From the NCBI RefSeq assembly GCF_014203355.1, contig NZ_JACHIR010000005.1:62001-126000 (forward strand): a stretch of DNA of 64,000 bases. Reading direction: 5' to 3'. Below, one piece after another: positions 21,206-30,282 of the stretch (the first letter of the stretch is position 1; the number at the start of each line of letters is the position of its first letter). Origin of the DNA: Kutzneria kofuensis (GTDB lineage Bacteria; Actinomycetota; Actinomycetes; Mycobacteriales; Pseudonocardiaceae). The position numbers and the translations under genes are program-made. Below the pieces are notes generated by a model. It ran no database searches, was not told the origin of the DNA, and was given only the letters and a program-made list of their open reading frames with translations.

Positions 21206-21256
21206 GTCGCGCCCCCCCGGCGAACTCCACGGCGCCCCAGAGGGCGAGCAGCGCGA

Positions 21257-21811
21257 TCATCGCCACTGCCTCCACTGGGGCGCGGTCCGAGCCCAGTCCG
21301 CCTCCCAGGTCCGGGCGCCCCACCGCTGGATCGGCAACCGCACCAGGTGCACGAGGGCCCGCAGCACGATGAACGCCACGGTCAGACCGGCGACGAGCGT
21401 CACGAAAACCATCAGCACGACATCGAGCACGGTGATCGGGCGGCTCACGACAGCGCCGGCGGGGTCGGTCCAGATCTGGATCGACGCCCCTGCACTCTGC
21501 TGGGAGAAGGCATCGACGGGTCCGGTGTGGACGGTTCCGTCCCGCGTCGTCCAGCGGGCCGGCGCGGTCAGCGAGGGGCCGGAATCCTTCAGCAGCACCG
21601 CGGTCGTCGCAGTCCTGGTGGCCTGTTGCCGGGCCGCGACGCCGGCCTCGTAGGCGCCCAGCCGCAGTCCTGCCAGGACACCGGCGACGACGAGCGCCAC
21701 CCCGACCAGAACGGCGAAGCCGACGATCAGCCCGTCGACCCGGTCCACGGGGCGGCGCAGGTCGTTGCGTCCGAACCCTATCTGCCGGGCCAGCCGCAGC
21801 ACGGGGTTCAT
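21257..21811 (-). CDS. Rv1733c-family membrane protein
   Basis: 184 residues with the topology of Rv1733c, a membrane protein and latency antigen of the M. tuberculosis DosR regulon. It has a cytoplasmic N-terminus, TM1 (about 26-50, LIVGFAVLVGVALVVAGVL), an extracytoplasmic loop with the family-like TAPARWTTRDGTVHTGPV and QIWTDPAGAVVSRP segments, TM2 (about 127-152), and a basic tail. The ATG at 21811 has GGGAGAG at correct distance. It is the first gene of the operon with CBS, nitroreductase-fold, USP and receiver-like genes. Function unknown even in the family. Confidence 0.8.
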   Translation of the reverse strand: MNPVLRLARQIGFGRNDLRRPVDRVDGLIVGFAVLVGVALVVAGVLAGLRLGAYEAGVAARQQATRTATTAVLLKDSGPSLTAPARWTTRDGTVHTGPVDAFSQQSAGASIQIWTDPAGAVVSRPITVLDVVLMVFVTLVAGLTVAFIVLRALVHLVRLPIQRWGARTWEADWARTAPQWRQWR

Positions 21812-21881
21812 CGTCACCACTCTCCCGCTGTGTAGCCGAATCCGTCCTGTTCAGCGTCGCGGGAGCGGCCGGCCGGCCCCA

Positions 21882-21895
21882 GGGCCGTTGGCCAC
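21882..21895. promoter_or_regulatory. Weak candidate DevR/DosR box upstream of Rv1733c-like gene
   Basis: GGGCCGTTGGCCAC matches the left half and centre of the DosR core, 71 bases before the start at 21811. Nearby, GGTCCCG...CGGGACC (21902-21922) forms a 7-bp inverted repeat that ends at the IS target site. Low information content in GC-rich DNA. Confidence 0.3.
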
Positions 21896-21925
21896 GGTCG
21901 AGGTCCCGATCTGGCCGGGACCTAG

Positions 21926-23332
21926 TAGGACTTTGTTACTTCGGGATGGAGTGTGAGATGATCTTGGAGTGATGCCCGCCGAGTTGGACGCTGTGCGTGA
22001 CCGCCTGGAGGAGTTCGCCGGTGAGGTGTTCGCGCCGTTCTCGCGGCGGGAGCAGCGACTCAACGGCGGGCTGTACCTGCGAGGGCTGATGCTGGACGGG
22101 CGACGCAAGTCCATGCAGCCCATGGCCGAACGCCTCGGCGTGGACCATCAACGGCTGCAGCAGTTCATCACCTCCTCCACCTGGGACCACATCGCCGTGC
22201 GCCGTCGCCTGGCCGACCGGGCCATCACCACGGTGGCCCCGGACGCCTGGGTGCTGGATGACACCGGCCACGTCAAGGACGGCGACGCCTCACCGTGCGT
22301 GTCCCGCCAATACACCGGCACCGCCGGCAAGATCACCAACTGCCAGATCGCGGTCAGCGTGCACGCCGTCACCGACACCTGCTCGGCCCCGCTGGACTGG
22401 CGCCTGTTCCTGCCCGAGAGCTGGGACGACCAGAAGACCGACGATCCGGGCCAGGCCGCCCAGATCGCCGCCCGCCGCCGTCGGTGCGGCATCGGCGAGG
22501 ACCAGCGGCACATCCCGAAGTGGCAACAGGCCTTGGAGATGCTCGACGAACTCGCCGAGTGGGGCCACACCCCGCCACTGCTGTGCGCTGACGCCGGCTA
22601 CGGCGACAACACCACCTTCCGACTCGAACTGGACTACCGGGGCATCGGCTACGTGGTGGCGGTCAAGGGCAGCACCTCGGCCTACCCCGGCGACGCGATG
22701 CCGGTCACCGCGCCCTACTCCGGACGGGGACGCCCACCGCGGCCCGGTTACCCCGACCAGGCCAGCACCGTGGCGGAGCTGGTCCAGGCGGCCGGGCGCG
22801 GCCGGCTGCGCCAGGTCACCTGGCGCCACGGCAGCAAGAAGACGCCGGGCAACCCGACCGCGCGTATGCGGTCGAGGTTTATCGCGCTGCGGGTCCGGCC
22901 GGCCAACCGGGACATCCCTCGGGCCGAGGATGGCAGCCTGCCGCAGTGTTGGTTGCTGGCCGAATGGCCGGTCGGCGAGTCCGAGCCGACCGACTATTGG
23001 CTGTCCACCCTGCCCGAGCGCACGCCGGTCAAGACCTTGGCGCGGTTGGCCAAGATCCGGTGGCGCATCGAGCATGACTACCGCGAACTCAAAACCGGGC
23101 TCGGCCTGACCCACTTCGAGGGCCGGTCCTGGATCGGGTGGCACCGTCACGTCACCCTGGTCTCGACCGCACACCTGTTCCTGACCGAGTTGCGTCTGAG
23201 CGACCCAAAAGCTGTTGGGGCGGCTTGACTTTCTACAAGATCCTGCACGTCCTCCAGGTGTTGCTCGCGACCTGGACAGGTCGATGCCCCACATGTCATC
23301 AGCGGCCACCATGACGACCTAACAAAGTCCTA
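21926..23332 (+). mobile_element. IS701-family insertion sequence, intact
   Basis: 1407-bp element. It is bounded by perfect 13-bp terminal inverted repeats (TAGGACTTTGTTA at 21926-21938; its reverse complement TAACAAAGTCCTA at 23320-23332) and flanked by direct repeats CTAG at 21922-21925 and 23333-23336. A four-base CTAG-type target duplication is characteristic of the IS701 family. It carries one transposase gene. The perfect ends and intact DDE residues suggest a recent, possibly still active insertion. The right CTAG contributes the TAG stop of the neighbouring USP gene. Confidence 0.93.
21972..23228 (+). CDS. IS701-family transposase
   Basis: 418 residues, the normal size for the family. 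The DDE-type acidic residues are visible as LDDTGHVKDG (first Asp), LCADAGYGD (second Asp) and the YREXK-type IEHDYRELKTGLGL (Glu). The N-terminus EFAGEVFAPFSRREQR and RGLMLDGRRKSMQPMAERLG is typical of IS701 transposases. The ATG at 21972 follows TTGGAGTG; a GTG one codon earlier is possible. It spans almost the whole element and is uninterrupted. Confidence 0.95.
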   Translation: MPAELDAVRDRLEEFAGEVFAPFSRREQRLNGGLYLRGLMLDGRRKSMQPMAERLGVDHQRLQQFITSSTWDHIAVRRRLADRAITTVAPDAWVLDDTGHVKDGDASPCVSRQYTGTAGKITNCQIAVSVHAVTDTCSAPLDWRLFLPESWDDQKTDDPGQAAQIAARRRRCGIGEDQRHIPKWQQALEMLDELAEWGHTPPLLCADAGYGDNTTFRLELDYRGIGYVVAVKGSTSAYPGDAMPVTAPYSGRGRPPRPGYPDQASTVAELVQAAGRGRLRQVTWRHGSKKTPGNPTARMRSRFIALRVRPANRDIPRAEDGSLPQCWLLAEWPVGESEPTDYWLSTLPERTPVKTLARLAKIRWRIEHDYRELKTGLGLTHFEGRSWIGWHRHVTLVSTAHLFLTELRLSDPKAVGAA

Positions 23333-23728
23333 CTAGGACCCTGCGGGCACGACCACCACCGGGACGGTCGCGTACCGCAGGCATTCCCGGCTCACCGAGC
23401 CGAACAGCAGCTCGCCGACGGAGTTCCGTCGGTGGCTACCCAGCACGAGCATGTCCTCGCCCTCGCTGACCTCGTGCAGCACGCGGGCGGCGTCACCCTG
23501 CACGCTGGAGTAGCTCACGTGCTCCGAGTCGGCCAGGCCGGCGATCTCGCGCGCCAACAGCCCGGCGGAGTCCTCCTTGATCTGCTCCCTCGGCAGCAGA
23601 TCGGTCATCGGGTCGAAGCGCCACGCGTGCACCACGTGCACCGGCGTGTGCCGGACCCTGCCCTCGTTGACGGCCCACTCCAGGGCCTTCTGCGACACCT
23701 CGGTGCCGTCGACACCCACAACGATCAT
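23333..23728 (-). CDS. Universal stress protein, single domain
   Basis: 131-residue single USP domain. It opens [20 protein letters not shown] and carries the ATP loop [19 protein letters not shown], a G-2x-G variant with Arg-Arg in place of the usual glycine, so ATP binding may be weakened. The ATG overlaps the stop of the upstream P-type ATPase (ATGA). The final TAG is formed by the CTAG target site of the adjacent IS701 element, so the insertion leaves the protein intact. Confidence 0.9.
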   Translation of the reverse strand: MIVVGVDGTEVSQKALEWAVNEGRVRHTPVHVVHAWRFDPMTDLLPREQIKEDSAGLLAREIAGLADSEHVSYSSVQGDAARVLHEVSEGEDMLVLGSHRRNSVGELLFGSVSRECLRYATVPVVVVPAGS

Positions 23729-26265
23729 GTTGTCCTCACTTGTCCGGACCGGCGGCGCCGACGCCACCGGTCGAGTTCGTCCACGCCCCACACCGCGATG
23801 GGGAAGGGCAGCAGCATCAGCACGACCCAGGGCGGCAGCGCGGCCGTGCCGAAGACGTCCTGCAGCAGCGGCACGTACACCAACGCCCCGGTGAACGCGA
23901 GTTCGAACGCGATGCCGGCCAGCAACAGCCGGTTCGTCGTCAGCCCGATCGCGCGCAGTGACGCCCGTTCGGTCCGTGCCGCGAACGCCGTGCCGACCTG
24001 GCACGCGACGACCCCGACGAAGGTCGCCGTCGTCGCCTGCAGGTACACGTGATGCAGCGGTGCGCCGAGGCCGACCGGGTCGCCGAGATGCCAGCCGCCG
24101 ACCAGCAGGACCGTGAAGAAGGCCAGCAGCGCCAGCACGGCCGACACCGACCCCATCACGCCCCAGGCCCGCCACAGCAGCCGTTTGGTGATCACGCCCT
24201 CGCCGCGTTTGCGCGGATCTCGTTGCATGAGGCCGGGTTCGGCCGGCTCGCGGCCCAGCGCCAGCGCCGGCAGGGTCTCCGTGCCCAGGTCGATCGCCAG
24301 GATCTGCAACACCGTCAGCGGCAGCGGGATCGCGCCACCGGCCAGGGCGAACAGCAGGAACGGGACAACCTCCGGGATGGCGTGCGCGAAGATGTAGAGG
24401 ATGAACTTGCGCACGTTGTCGAACACGCGCCGGCCTTCCTCGATGCCGGCGGCGATGGTGGCGAAGTTGTCGTCGGTCAGCACCAGCGTGGCGGCCTCGC
24501 GGGCGACGTCGGTGCCGGCCGCGCCCATCGCGACGCCGATGTCCGCGCGGCGCAGCGCCGGCGCGTCGTTCACGCCGTCGCCGGTCATCGCCACGACCTC
24601 GCCCTTGTGCCGCAACGCGTCCGCGATGCGCAGCTTCGTCTCCGGGGTGGAGCGGGCGAACACGATCTCACCCTCGCCGGCGAGCAGCCGATCCAGCTCG
24701 TCCTCCGGCATGCGGTCCACGACCGCGCCCTCGATCACGCGGTCGGCGTCGAGACCGACCTGCCGTGCGATCTCGGCGGCGGTGTGGCCGTTGTCGCCGG
24801 TGACGACGTGAACCTTGATCCCGGCGGTGTGCACGGCCCGTACCGCGGCCGCCACCTCCGGCCGTGGCGGATCGAGCAGCCCGACCACACCGATCGCCGT
24901 CAACCCGGACTCGGCGTCTTGCTGCGTAGGCACGTCCTGGCCGGATAGGGGTTTCGTGGCCACCGCGAGCACACGCAGGCCACGGCTTTCCAGTTCCTCG
25001 GCATCCCGGCGCAGCTTCGAAACGTCACCGACGCACCGGGCCAGCACGGTCTCCGGCGCGCCCTTCACGTGAATGCCGTTGGCGTCCACCGTGGACATCA
25101 TCTTGCGTCTGGGGTCGAACCTGTTGAGCGCCAGCCGCTCCCGCTCGCGATCACCCACATCGGCCGTCACGCCGGCCTCTCGGGCGTAGCGGAGCAGCGC
25201 GACTTCCGTCGGGTCGCCGGTGGTGTCGTCCGCGGTGCCGCAGCGGAACAACGCATCGGCCAGCTCGGGCGAGGCCGGCCACGCCTCCACGACGCGCATC
25301 TTGTTCGCTGTCAGCGTTCCGGTCTTGTCAGTGCAGATCACCGTTGTCGAGCCGAGCGTCTCGACCGCCGACAGCCGCTTGACGACCGCACCCCGGCGCG
25401 CCATCGACCGCACGCCGACGGCCAGCGCCAGCGTGATCGTCGGCAACAGGCCCTCCGGCACGTTCGCCACCAGCAAGCCGATGGCGAACAGCAACGCCGC
25501 CGCGAGCGACAGTCCGGCGACCAGGCCCAGCGGCAGGAACACCACGCCCGCACCGACCGCGACGAGCGCGATCAGCCACGCGACACGGCGCACCTGGCGT
25601 TCCAGCGGGCTCTGGTCGACGTGCACCCGCTGCGACAGCGCCGCGATGCGTCCCAGCTCCGTGTGCGCGCCGGTGCCGACCACCACTGCCTTCGCCGAGC
25701 CTTCGGTGCACACCGTGCCGCTGAAGACTCTGGTCGGGGAGTCCAGCGGGTTCTCCCGGTCGTCGTCCAGCGACGCATCCCGCACGACGGGCGCCGACTC
25801 GCCCGTCAGGGCCGAGTTGTCCACTTCCACCACGCCCTCGACCAGGCGTGCGTCGGCGGAGACCCGGTCGCCCTCTTCGACCAGCAGCACGTCGTCCGGC
25901 ACGAGGTCGGTCGCCGGCACCTGCTGGCGGTGGCCGTCGCGGAGCACCCAGGCGTGCTGCGGCAGGTAGCGTCCGAGCGCCTCGACGGCGTGTTCGGCCT
26001 GTTGCTCCTGCACGAAGGCCAGCAGCGCGTTCAGGACGATCACGACCAGGATCGCGATCCCCAGCTCCGTCGAGCCGGACACCGCCGACAGCGCTGCCGC
26101 CATCCACAGCAGTAGCGCCAGCGGGTGCGTGAACTGCTTGACCAGCTCCCGCCACCACCGGCGGGTCGACCGCTGCGGCAGCGCGTTCGGGCCGTACTGC
26201 TGGAGCCGGCGCTGTGCCTCCCGGGTGGACAGTCCAGCCGGAGTCGAGCTCACCGTCACGGTCAT
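23725..26265 (-). CDS. P2-type cation ATPase, Na/K-ATPase-like (IIC-like motifs)
   Basis: 846 residues. Actuator [11 protein letters not shown]4 motif [18 protein letters not shown], phosphorylated Asp313 in CTDKTGTLT, hinge [11 protein letters not shown] and C-terminal [22 protein letters not shown] and DLGTE are closer to animal Na,K/H,K-ATPase-type (P2C) sequences than to Ca pumps; bacterial homologues exist, with ions mostly undetermined. The start ATG at 26265 has only a weak ribosome site; earlier in-frame starts would run into the divergent promoter. It is followed by a coupled USP and is divergent from a CBS-BON gene. Confidence 0.9.
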   Translation of the reverse strand: MTVTVSSTPAGLSTREAQRRLQQYGPNALPQRSTRRWWRELVKQFTHPLALLLWMAAALSAVSGSTELGIAILVVIVLNALLAFVQEQQAEHAVEALGRYLPQHAWVLRDGHRQQVPATDLVPDDVLLVEEGDRVSADARLVEGVVEVDNSALTGESAPVVRDASLDDDRENPLDSPTRVFSGTVCTEGSAKAVVVGTGAHTELGRIAALSQRVHVDQSPLERQVRRVAWLIALVAVGAGVVFLPLGLVAGLSLAAALLFAIGLLVANVPEGLLPTITLALAVGVRSMARRGAVVKRLSAVETLGSTTVICTDKTGTLTANKMRVVEAWPASPELADALFRCGTADDTTGDPTEVALLRYAREAGVTADVGDRERERLALNRFDPRRKMMSTVDANGIHVKGAPETVLARCVGDVSKLRRDAEELESRGLRVLAVATKPLSGQDVPTQQDAESGLTAIGVVGLLDPPRPEVAAAVRAVHTAGIKVHVVTGDNGHTAAEIARQVGLDADRVIEGAVVDRMPEDELDRLLAGEGEIVFARSTPETKLRIADALRHKGEVVAMTGDGVNDAPALRRADIGVAMGAAGTDVAREAATLVLTDDNFATIAAGIEEGRRVFDNVRKFILYIFAHAIPEVVPFLLFALAGGAIPLPLTVLQILAIDLGTETLPALALGREPAEPGLMQRDPRKRGEGVITKRLLWRAWGVMGSVSAVLALLAFFTVLLVGGWHLGDPVGLGAPLHHVYLQATTATFVGVVACQVGTAFAARTERASLRAIGLTTNRLLLAGIAFELAFTGALVYVPLLQDVFGTAALPPWVVLMLLPFPIAVWGVDELDRWRRRRRSGQVRTT

Positions 26266-26302
26266 GTTCTCGAGGCTCGCGCCAGCTGCTTCGCGGCAAC
26301 CA

Positions 26303-26362
26303 GGGCCACACGTCCCCAGGGTCCCGGGCGCGATGGCACTGTCAGGGTGGGCCGTGCGTCCG
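26303..26362. promoter_or_regulatory. Two candidate DevR/DosR boxes in divergent promoter
   Basis: GGGCCACACGTCCC (26303-26316) and GGGCCGTGCGTCCG (26349-26362) each match the outer GGGnC and GnCC half-sites of the DosR palindrome. They lie in the 110-base gap between the minus-strand ATPase/USP operon and the plus-strand CBS-BON gene. Confidence 0.45.
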
Positions 26363-26375
26363 GTCTGCTTGTGCC

Positions 26376-27014
26376 ATGACGTACCCGACCGTTCGATCGG
26401 TGATGACGACTCCGGTGATCGCCGTGACAACCGACGCCCCGTTCAAGGAGATCGCCCGCACGCTGGCCGAGTACCGGATCAGCGCGGTCCCGGTGATCGA
26501 CGACAGCGGGCGTGTCACCGGCGTGGTGTCCGAGGCCGACCTCATTCGCAAGGAAGAGATGCGGGGCGGACTCGACCACCTGCTGTCCACCACGCACCGG
26601 GCGCGGAGCCGCAAGGCGCACGCCGCCACCGCCGCCCGGCTCATGACCTCGCCCGTGATCACCATCGGCCCGGACGCGACCGCGGAGGACGCCGCGAGCA
26701 AGCTCGGCCGTGCCGACGTGCGCCGGCTGTTCGTGGTCGAGGGTGACGGTCGGCTCGCCGGAGTGCTGTCCCGCGCGGATGTGCTGCGCCTGTTCCTCGT
26801 CCCCGACGAGGTCGTGCGGGAGCGGGTGCTCCGGGCCGTGCCCGCGGGTGTGACGGCCACCGTCAGCGAGGGCGTCGTGACGCTCGGCGGCCGTGTCGAG
26901 CGCCGCAGCCAGGCCCTCTCCGCCATCCGCGTCGCATGGGCGCTGCCCGGCGTTGTCGGCGTCGCCGGCGCCGTCGAGCACGAGGTCGACGACGTGGATC
27001 CGGGTGTGGCGTGA
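26376..27014 (+). CDS. CBS-pair and BON domain protein
   Basis: 212 residues. CBS1 (about 5-60, [20 protein letters not shown]), CBS2 (about 85-140, [20 protein letters not shown]) and a BON-like tail (about 150-205, [20 protein letters not shown]). It is the same architecture as the protein at 6186, so probably a paralogue. No recognisable Shine-Dalgarno precedes the ATG at 26376, suggesting a leaderless or near-leaderless message. It precedes devR by 44 bases on the same strand, so read-through into devR is possible. Confidence 0.9.
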   Translation: MTYPTVRSVMTTPVIAVTTDAPFKEIARTLAEYRISAVPVIDDSGRVTGVVSEADLIRKEEMRGGLDHLLSTTHRARSRKAHAATAARLMTSPVITIGPDATAEDAASKLGRADVRRLFVVEGDGRLAGVLSRADVLRLFLVPDEVVRERVLRAVPAGVTATVSEGVVTLGGRVERRSQALSAIRVAWALPGVVGVAGAVEHEVDDVDPGVA

Positions 27015-27058
27015 CCGGCAGCCAGGAACGTGGAACGCTCTGTCCGGAGGTGGCTGCG

Positions 27059-27706
27059 ATGACCATTGGCGTGTTCCTCGTCGACGACCACGAGATCGTC
27101 CGGCGGGGGATCTCCGACCTGCTGGAGGGCGAGCAGGACCTGCAGGTCGTGGGTGAGGCGGGCACGGTCGCCGAGGCCCTGGTCCGGGTCCCCGCCGCGC
27201 AACCCCAGGTCGCCGTGCTCGACGTGCGGCTGCCCGACGGCAACGGCGTCGAACTCTGCCGCGAGCTGCGCTCCGCCATGCCACAACTGCAGTGCCTCAT
27301 GCTCACGTCGTTCTCCGACGACGACGCCCTGTTCGACGCCATCATGGCCGGCGCCGCCGGCTTCCTGCTCAAACAGGTGTTGGGCAGCGACCTGGTCAAC
27401 GCCATCCGCACCATCGCCGGCGGCCAGTCCCTGCTCGACACCCACACCACCTCCGCCCTGCTCGCCCGCCTGCGCCGCGACCAGGAACAACGCACCGACC
27501 CCCTGGCCGTGCTGTCCGACCAGGAACGCGTCGTGCTGGAGCTCATCGGCGAAGGCCTGACCAACCGCCAGATCGCCGAACGCATGTACCTGGCCGAGAA
27601 GACCGTCAAGAACTACGTCTCCCACCTGCTGGCCAAACTCGGCATGCAACGCCGCACCCAGGCGGCGGTGTTGGCCACCGAGCTGAAGGACAAGCGCGGT
27701 TCCTGA
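27059..27706 (+). CDS. devR: DevR/DosR-type response regulator
   Basis: 215 residues, co-linear with M. tuberculosis DevR (DosR). Receiver: acidic pocket in VFLVDDHE, phospho-acceptor Asp55 in [17 protein letters not shown], Thr/Ser switch in MLTSFSD and Lys105 in GFLLKQ. LuxR-type HTH (about 148-208): [38 protein letters not shown], here split in two runs, [17 protein letters not shown] and [20 protein letters not shown], nearly identical to DevR in the DNA-recognition part. This supports recognition of a DosR-like box. The start at 27059 follows CCGGAGGTGG. No devS or dosT kinase gene is adjacent, and no obvious box precedes the gene. Confidence 0.92.
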   Translation: MTIGVFLVDDHEIVRRGISDLLEGEQDLQVVGEAGTVAEALVRVPAAQPQVAVLDVRLPDGNGVELCRELRSAMPQLQCLMLTSFSDDDALFDAIMAGAAGFLLKQVLGSDLVNAIRTIAGGQSLLDTHTTSALLARLRRDQEQRTDPLAVLSDQERVVLELIGEGLTNRQIAERMYLAEKTVKNYVSHLLAKLGMQRRTQAAVLATELKDKRGS

Positions 27707-27727
27707 CCGCCTATCCTCAAGCTCGTC

Positions 27728-28720
27728 ATGGGAGGGCACGTGCGCAAGCCTTCGGCGGTCGTCTTCTACACGCTGAGCATCCTGGCGTCTCCACTGATCC
27801 TGATCGGTTACATCGTGTGGGTCGGCAAGACCATCGCCACGGGCCGCTCGGGTGTGTCCGGGACGGCTCAGGGGCCGCTGTCGGCCCGGTTCTCCGAACA
27901 CAACTTCGGGACGAGACGGGACGAGGCAGCGGACCGGCTGATCCGGGTGCTGCCCGGCATCCCGCGCCTGGGCCTGCGGCTGGCGACCGGTCCGGTGCTG
28001 TTGGCGCACCGGCTGTCCGGGTACGTGCCGCGGGCGTTCAGATATCCCTTCGAGGGCGAGGTCTCCCCGCAGTACGAGGCCTCCGCGCGCATCTGGTTCT
28101 TCGACGCGGCCGTCGACCGGCATCTGCCCGACATGGCGCAGTTCGTCATACTCGGCGCGGGTTTCGACACGCGCGCCTATCGGCTTCCGGCCGATGCGCG
28201 GGTGCGGGTGTTCGAGGTGGATTCTCCACGAACCCAGCTGGTCAAGCGCGAGACGCTGGCGAAGGCCGGCATCGATGCCAGCGCGGTGACGTTCGTGCCG
28301 GCGGACTTCGAGAAGCAGGACTGGCTCGGCTGCCTCACCTCGGCGGGATTCGATCCGGGTGAGCCGGCACTGTTCCTGTGGGAGGGCGTGACCATGTACC
28401 TCGAACGGGCGGCCGTCGAGGACACCCTGCGCAAGATCGCTTCGACGGCGCTCGGAAGCGTCGTCGCGTTCGACTACTTCACCAGCGAAGCGCTCGACTC
28501 GCGCGCGCTGTACTGGCGTTTTGCCAGGGCCACGACGAAGGCAACGGGAGAGGTGCTGAAGTTCGGTGTCGACAGCACCCCGCCCTCCCGTGAACGCCTG
28601 GCCGAACTGCTCGCATCCTGCGGGCTTTCGCTGTCCGATCACCGCACCCTCGGCGCCGACACGCCCAGTCGCCGGGCCTGGGGCGGGTTCGCGACCGCGA
28701 CGGTGGACAAGCCGTCCTAA
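27728..28720 (+). CDS. Membrane-anchored SAM methyltransferase (TIGR00027/PPM-like)
   Basis: 330 residues. A leucine-carboxyl-methyltransferase-like fold of the actinobacterial 'O-methyltransferase involved in polyketide biosynthesis' type. SAM-binding motif I is FVILGAGFDTRAYRLPA, motif II VFEVDSPRTQLVKR, and the family element FLWEGVTMYLE. Unusually, about 45 residues precede the family domain, with a hydrophobic helix (about 12-33, VVFYTLSILASPLILIGYIV), so the enzyme may be membrane-anchored. A GTG at 27740 with GGGAGG is an alternative start. It lies 21 bases after devR; no polyketide genes are near. Confidence 0.82.
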   Translation: MGGHVRKPSAVVFYTLSILASPLILIGYIVWVGKTIATGRSGVSGTAQGPLSARFSEHNFGTRRDEAADRLIRVLPGIPRLGLRLATGPVLLAHRLSGYVPRAFRYPFEGEVSPQYEASARIWFFDAAVDRHLPDMAQFVILGAGFDTRAYRLPADARVRVFEVDSPRTQLVKRETLAKAGIDASAVTFVPADFEKQDWLGCLTSAGFDPGEPALFLWEGVTMYLERAAVEDTLRKIASTALGSVVAFDYFTSEALDSRALYWRFARATTKATGEVLKFGVDSTPPSRERLAELLASCGLSLSDHRTLGADTPSRRAWGGFATATVDKPS

Positions 28721-28817
28721 CCCACGACGACCAGGTCGGCCGCGGCCTGCACGATCCGGGTCAGCGTGGAGTCGCAACGGCCGGTCACGTCCAAGGGTCC
28801 TGTGAATCTCCTGGACG

Positions 28818-28847
28818 ACGGCCCTGGTCCCACATGACTTTGGGCCG
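28818..28847. promoter_or_regulatory. Tandem candidate DevR/DosR boxes before nitroreductase operon
   Basis: ATGACTTTGGGCCG (28834-28847) and ACGGCCCTGGTCCC (28818-28831) sit 36 and 52 bases before the ATG at 28884. The first keeps GAC-TTT and GnCC; the second the right-hand GTCCC. Two boxes close to the start match DosR promoter layout. Confidence 0.45.
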
Positions 28848-28883
28848 TGTCAGCGGCGCACCCCCGACGCGCACCGTGAAGCC

Positions 28884-29507
28884 ATGACCAGTCCAGTCCC
28901 CGCCAGCCTCGGGCTCAGCCCGGCCGAGGTGACCACCGTGCTCGAAGCGGCGGCCATGGCCCCGTCGGTGCACAACAGCCAACCCTGGCGATTCCGGGTC
29001 CTGCCCGACCGCATCGAGCTGCACGCCGACCTCACGCGCCGGCTACCGGCCACCGACCCGGGCGACAAGGAACTGCGGCTGGCATGCGGCGCCGCCCTGA
29101 CCAACCTCCGCATCGCGCTGGAAGCCCTGGGCATCCGCCCAATGGTGACGCTGCTGCCACACGGCCAGGCACGAGACCGGCTGCCAGGCAAGGACTTCGA
29201 GCGCGAACCACTGATCGCCGTCGTCTGCTCCTACTACGAGGGCCTGCTGGCCGAGCTGCACGCCGGCCAAGCCATGCAGCGCGTACTGCTCACCGCCACC
29301 ACCCTCGGCCTGTCCGCCTCGTTCATCGCCCAACCGATCGAAGTGCCCGAATGCCGCAAGCAGCTGCGCCACCTGCTGGGCGCCGGCATCACCCCCCAAA
29401 CCATCCTGCGAATCGGTCACGGCAGCCCGGTCGCGCCCACACCCCGACGTCCCATCGCCGACCTGCTCATGGACGGCGAACCCGCGCTGCCGGGAGGCAC
29501 CTCATGA
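28884..29507 (+). CDS. Acg-type nitroreductase-fold protein with internal deletion
   Basis: 207 residues instead of about 330. The N-terminal 110 residues are canonical (AAAMAPSVHNSQPWRF, LPATDPGDKELRLACGAALT). The text then jumps from LLPHGQARDRLPG straight to the C-terminal core EREPLIAVVCSYYEGLL, QRVLLTATTLGLSASFIAQP and ITPQTILRIGHG. The middle segment of about 110 residues seen in the protein at 9401 is missing, without a frameshift. It may still fold as the minimal core, or be inert. It heads a four-gene coupled operon (ATGA overlap with the next gene), arguing that translation is maintained. Confidence 0.85.
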   Translation: MTSPVPASLGLSPAEVTTVLEAAAMAPSVHNSQPWRFRVLPDRIELHADLTRRLPATDPGDKELRLACGAALTNLRIALEALGIRPMVTLLPHGQARDRLPGKDFEREPLIAVVCSYYEGLLAELHAGQAMQRVLLTATTLGLSASFIAQPIEVPECRKQLRHLLGAGITPQTILRIGHGSPVAPTPRRPIADLLMDGEPALPGGTS

Positions 29508-30280
29508 CCATCAAGGCCGTCCTGGCCGGGTTCTCGCCCATCATCGACTCACTGGCCACCATCACCTGGGCCGCCGACTACGCCGGTCGCCTACACGCCC
29601 CGCTGCGGGTCGTGCTCGCCGACGGCGGCAGCCTGCCCGCGCTCTACAACGCGACCGCGACCGTCCGCACCCGTTACCCACAGCTGTCGCTGTCGGCGAT
29701 GACGGCCAATGACAGTCTTGTCGACGCGCTGTTGGATCGCGCCACCGACGCGCACCTGATCGTCGTCGACCGTGCCGCCGCCAAGGCCGGCATGGCCGCG
29801 ACCGTGGCGGCGCAGGCGAGCTGCCCGGTCGCCACCGTCGCCCCCGGAACGGCCTGGGACGGCGAGAACCGGCCGATCCTGGTCGGAGCGGACGGGACCG
29901 AGCACTCCGAGCAGGCGCTGCGCTGGGCGTTCACCGAGGCCGACCGGCTCGGCCGCGGCGTCCGCGTCGTGCACTGCCAGCCACACCGGACGAGCACCGA
30001 GCAGCGCAACTCGGTGTTCGACCTGGTCTCGTTGTTCGCCGGCCGCTACCCCGCGATGGCCATGCAGCTACACACGCTGGTATGCGCACCCGCGGATGCC
30101 CTGGCGTGGCACTCCCAGTTCGCAGCGATGGTCCTCATCGGCCACCACGAACACGGCATAGGCGGCCGGATCTACCGCAGGGTGCTGCGCGAGGCGGCCT
30201 GCCCCGTCGTCATCGCCGGCCCCGACACCATCCTCGACGCCGCAATCGCGGCGCCGGCCCTCGACACCGTGAGGAGCTGA
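29504..30280 (+). CDS. USP-like protein, degenerate tandem
   Basis: 258 residues. The second half is a recognisable USP domain starting ILVGADGTEHSEQALRWAF and ending GHHEHGIGGRIYRRVLREAACPVVIAG, where the ATP motif reads GHHEHGIGGRIYRRV and lacks the terminal G(S/T). The first half (TIKAVLAGFSPIIDSLATIT...) is more divergent still, ending VVDRAAAKAGMAATVAAQASCPVATV. Probably a USP that no longer binds ATP. The ATG overlaps the upstream nitroreductase stop; I reject the longer upstream frame as arginine/proline-rich noise. Confidence 0.85.
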   Translation: MTIKAVLAGFSPIIDSLATITWAADYAGRLHAPLRVVLADGGSLPALYNATATVRTRYPQLSLSAMTANDSLVDALLDRATDAHLIVVDRAAAKAGMAATVAAQASCPVATVAPGTAWDGENRPILVGADGTEHSEQALRWAFTEADRLGRGVRVVHCQPHRTSTEQRNSVFDLVSLFAGRYPAMAMQLHTLVCAPADALAWHSQFAAMVLIGHHEHGIGGRIYRRVLREAACPVVIAGPDTILDAAIAAPALDTVRS

Positions 30281-30282
30281 CA

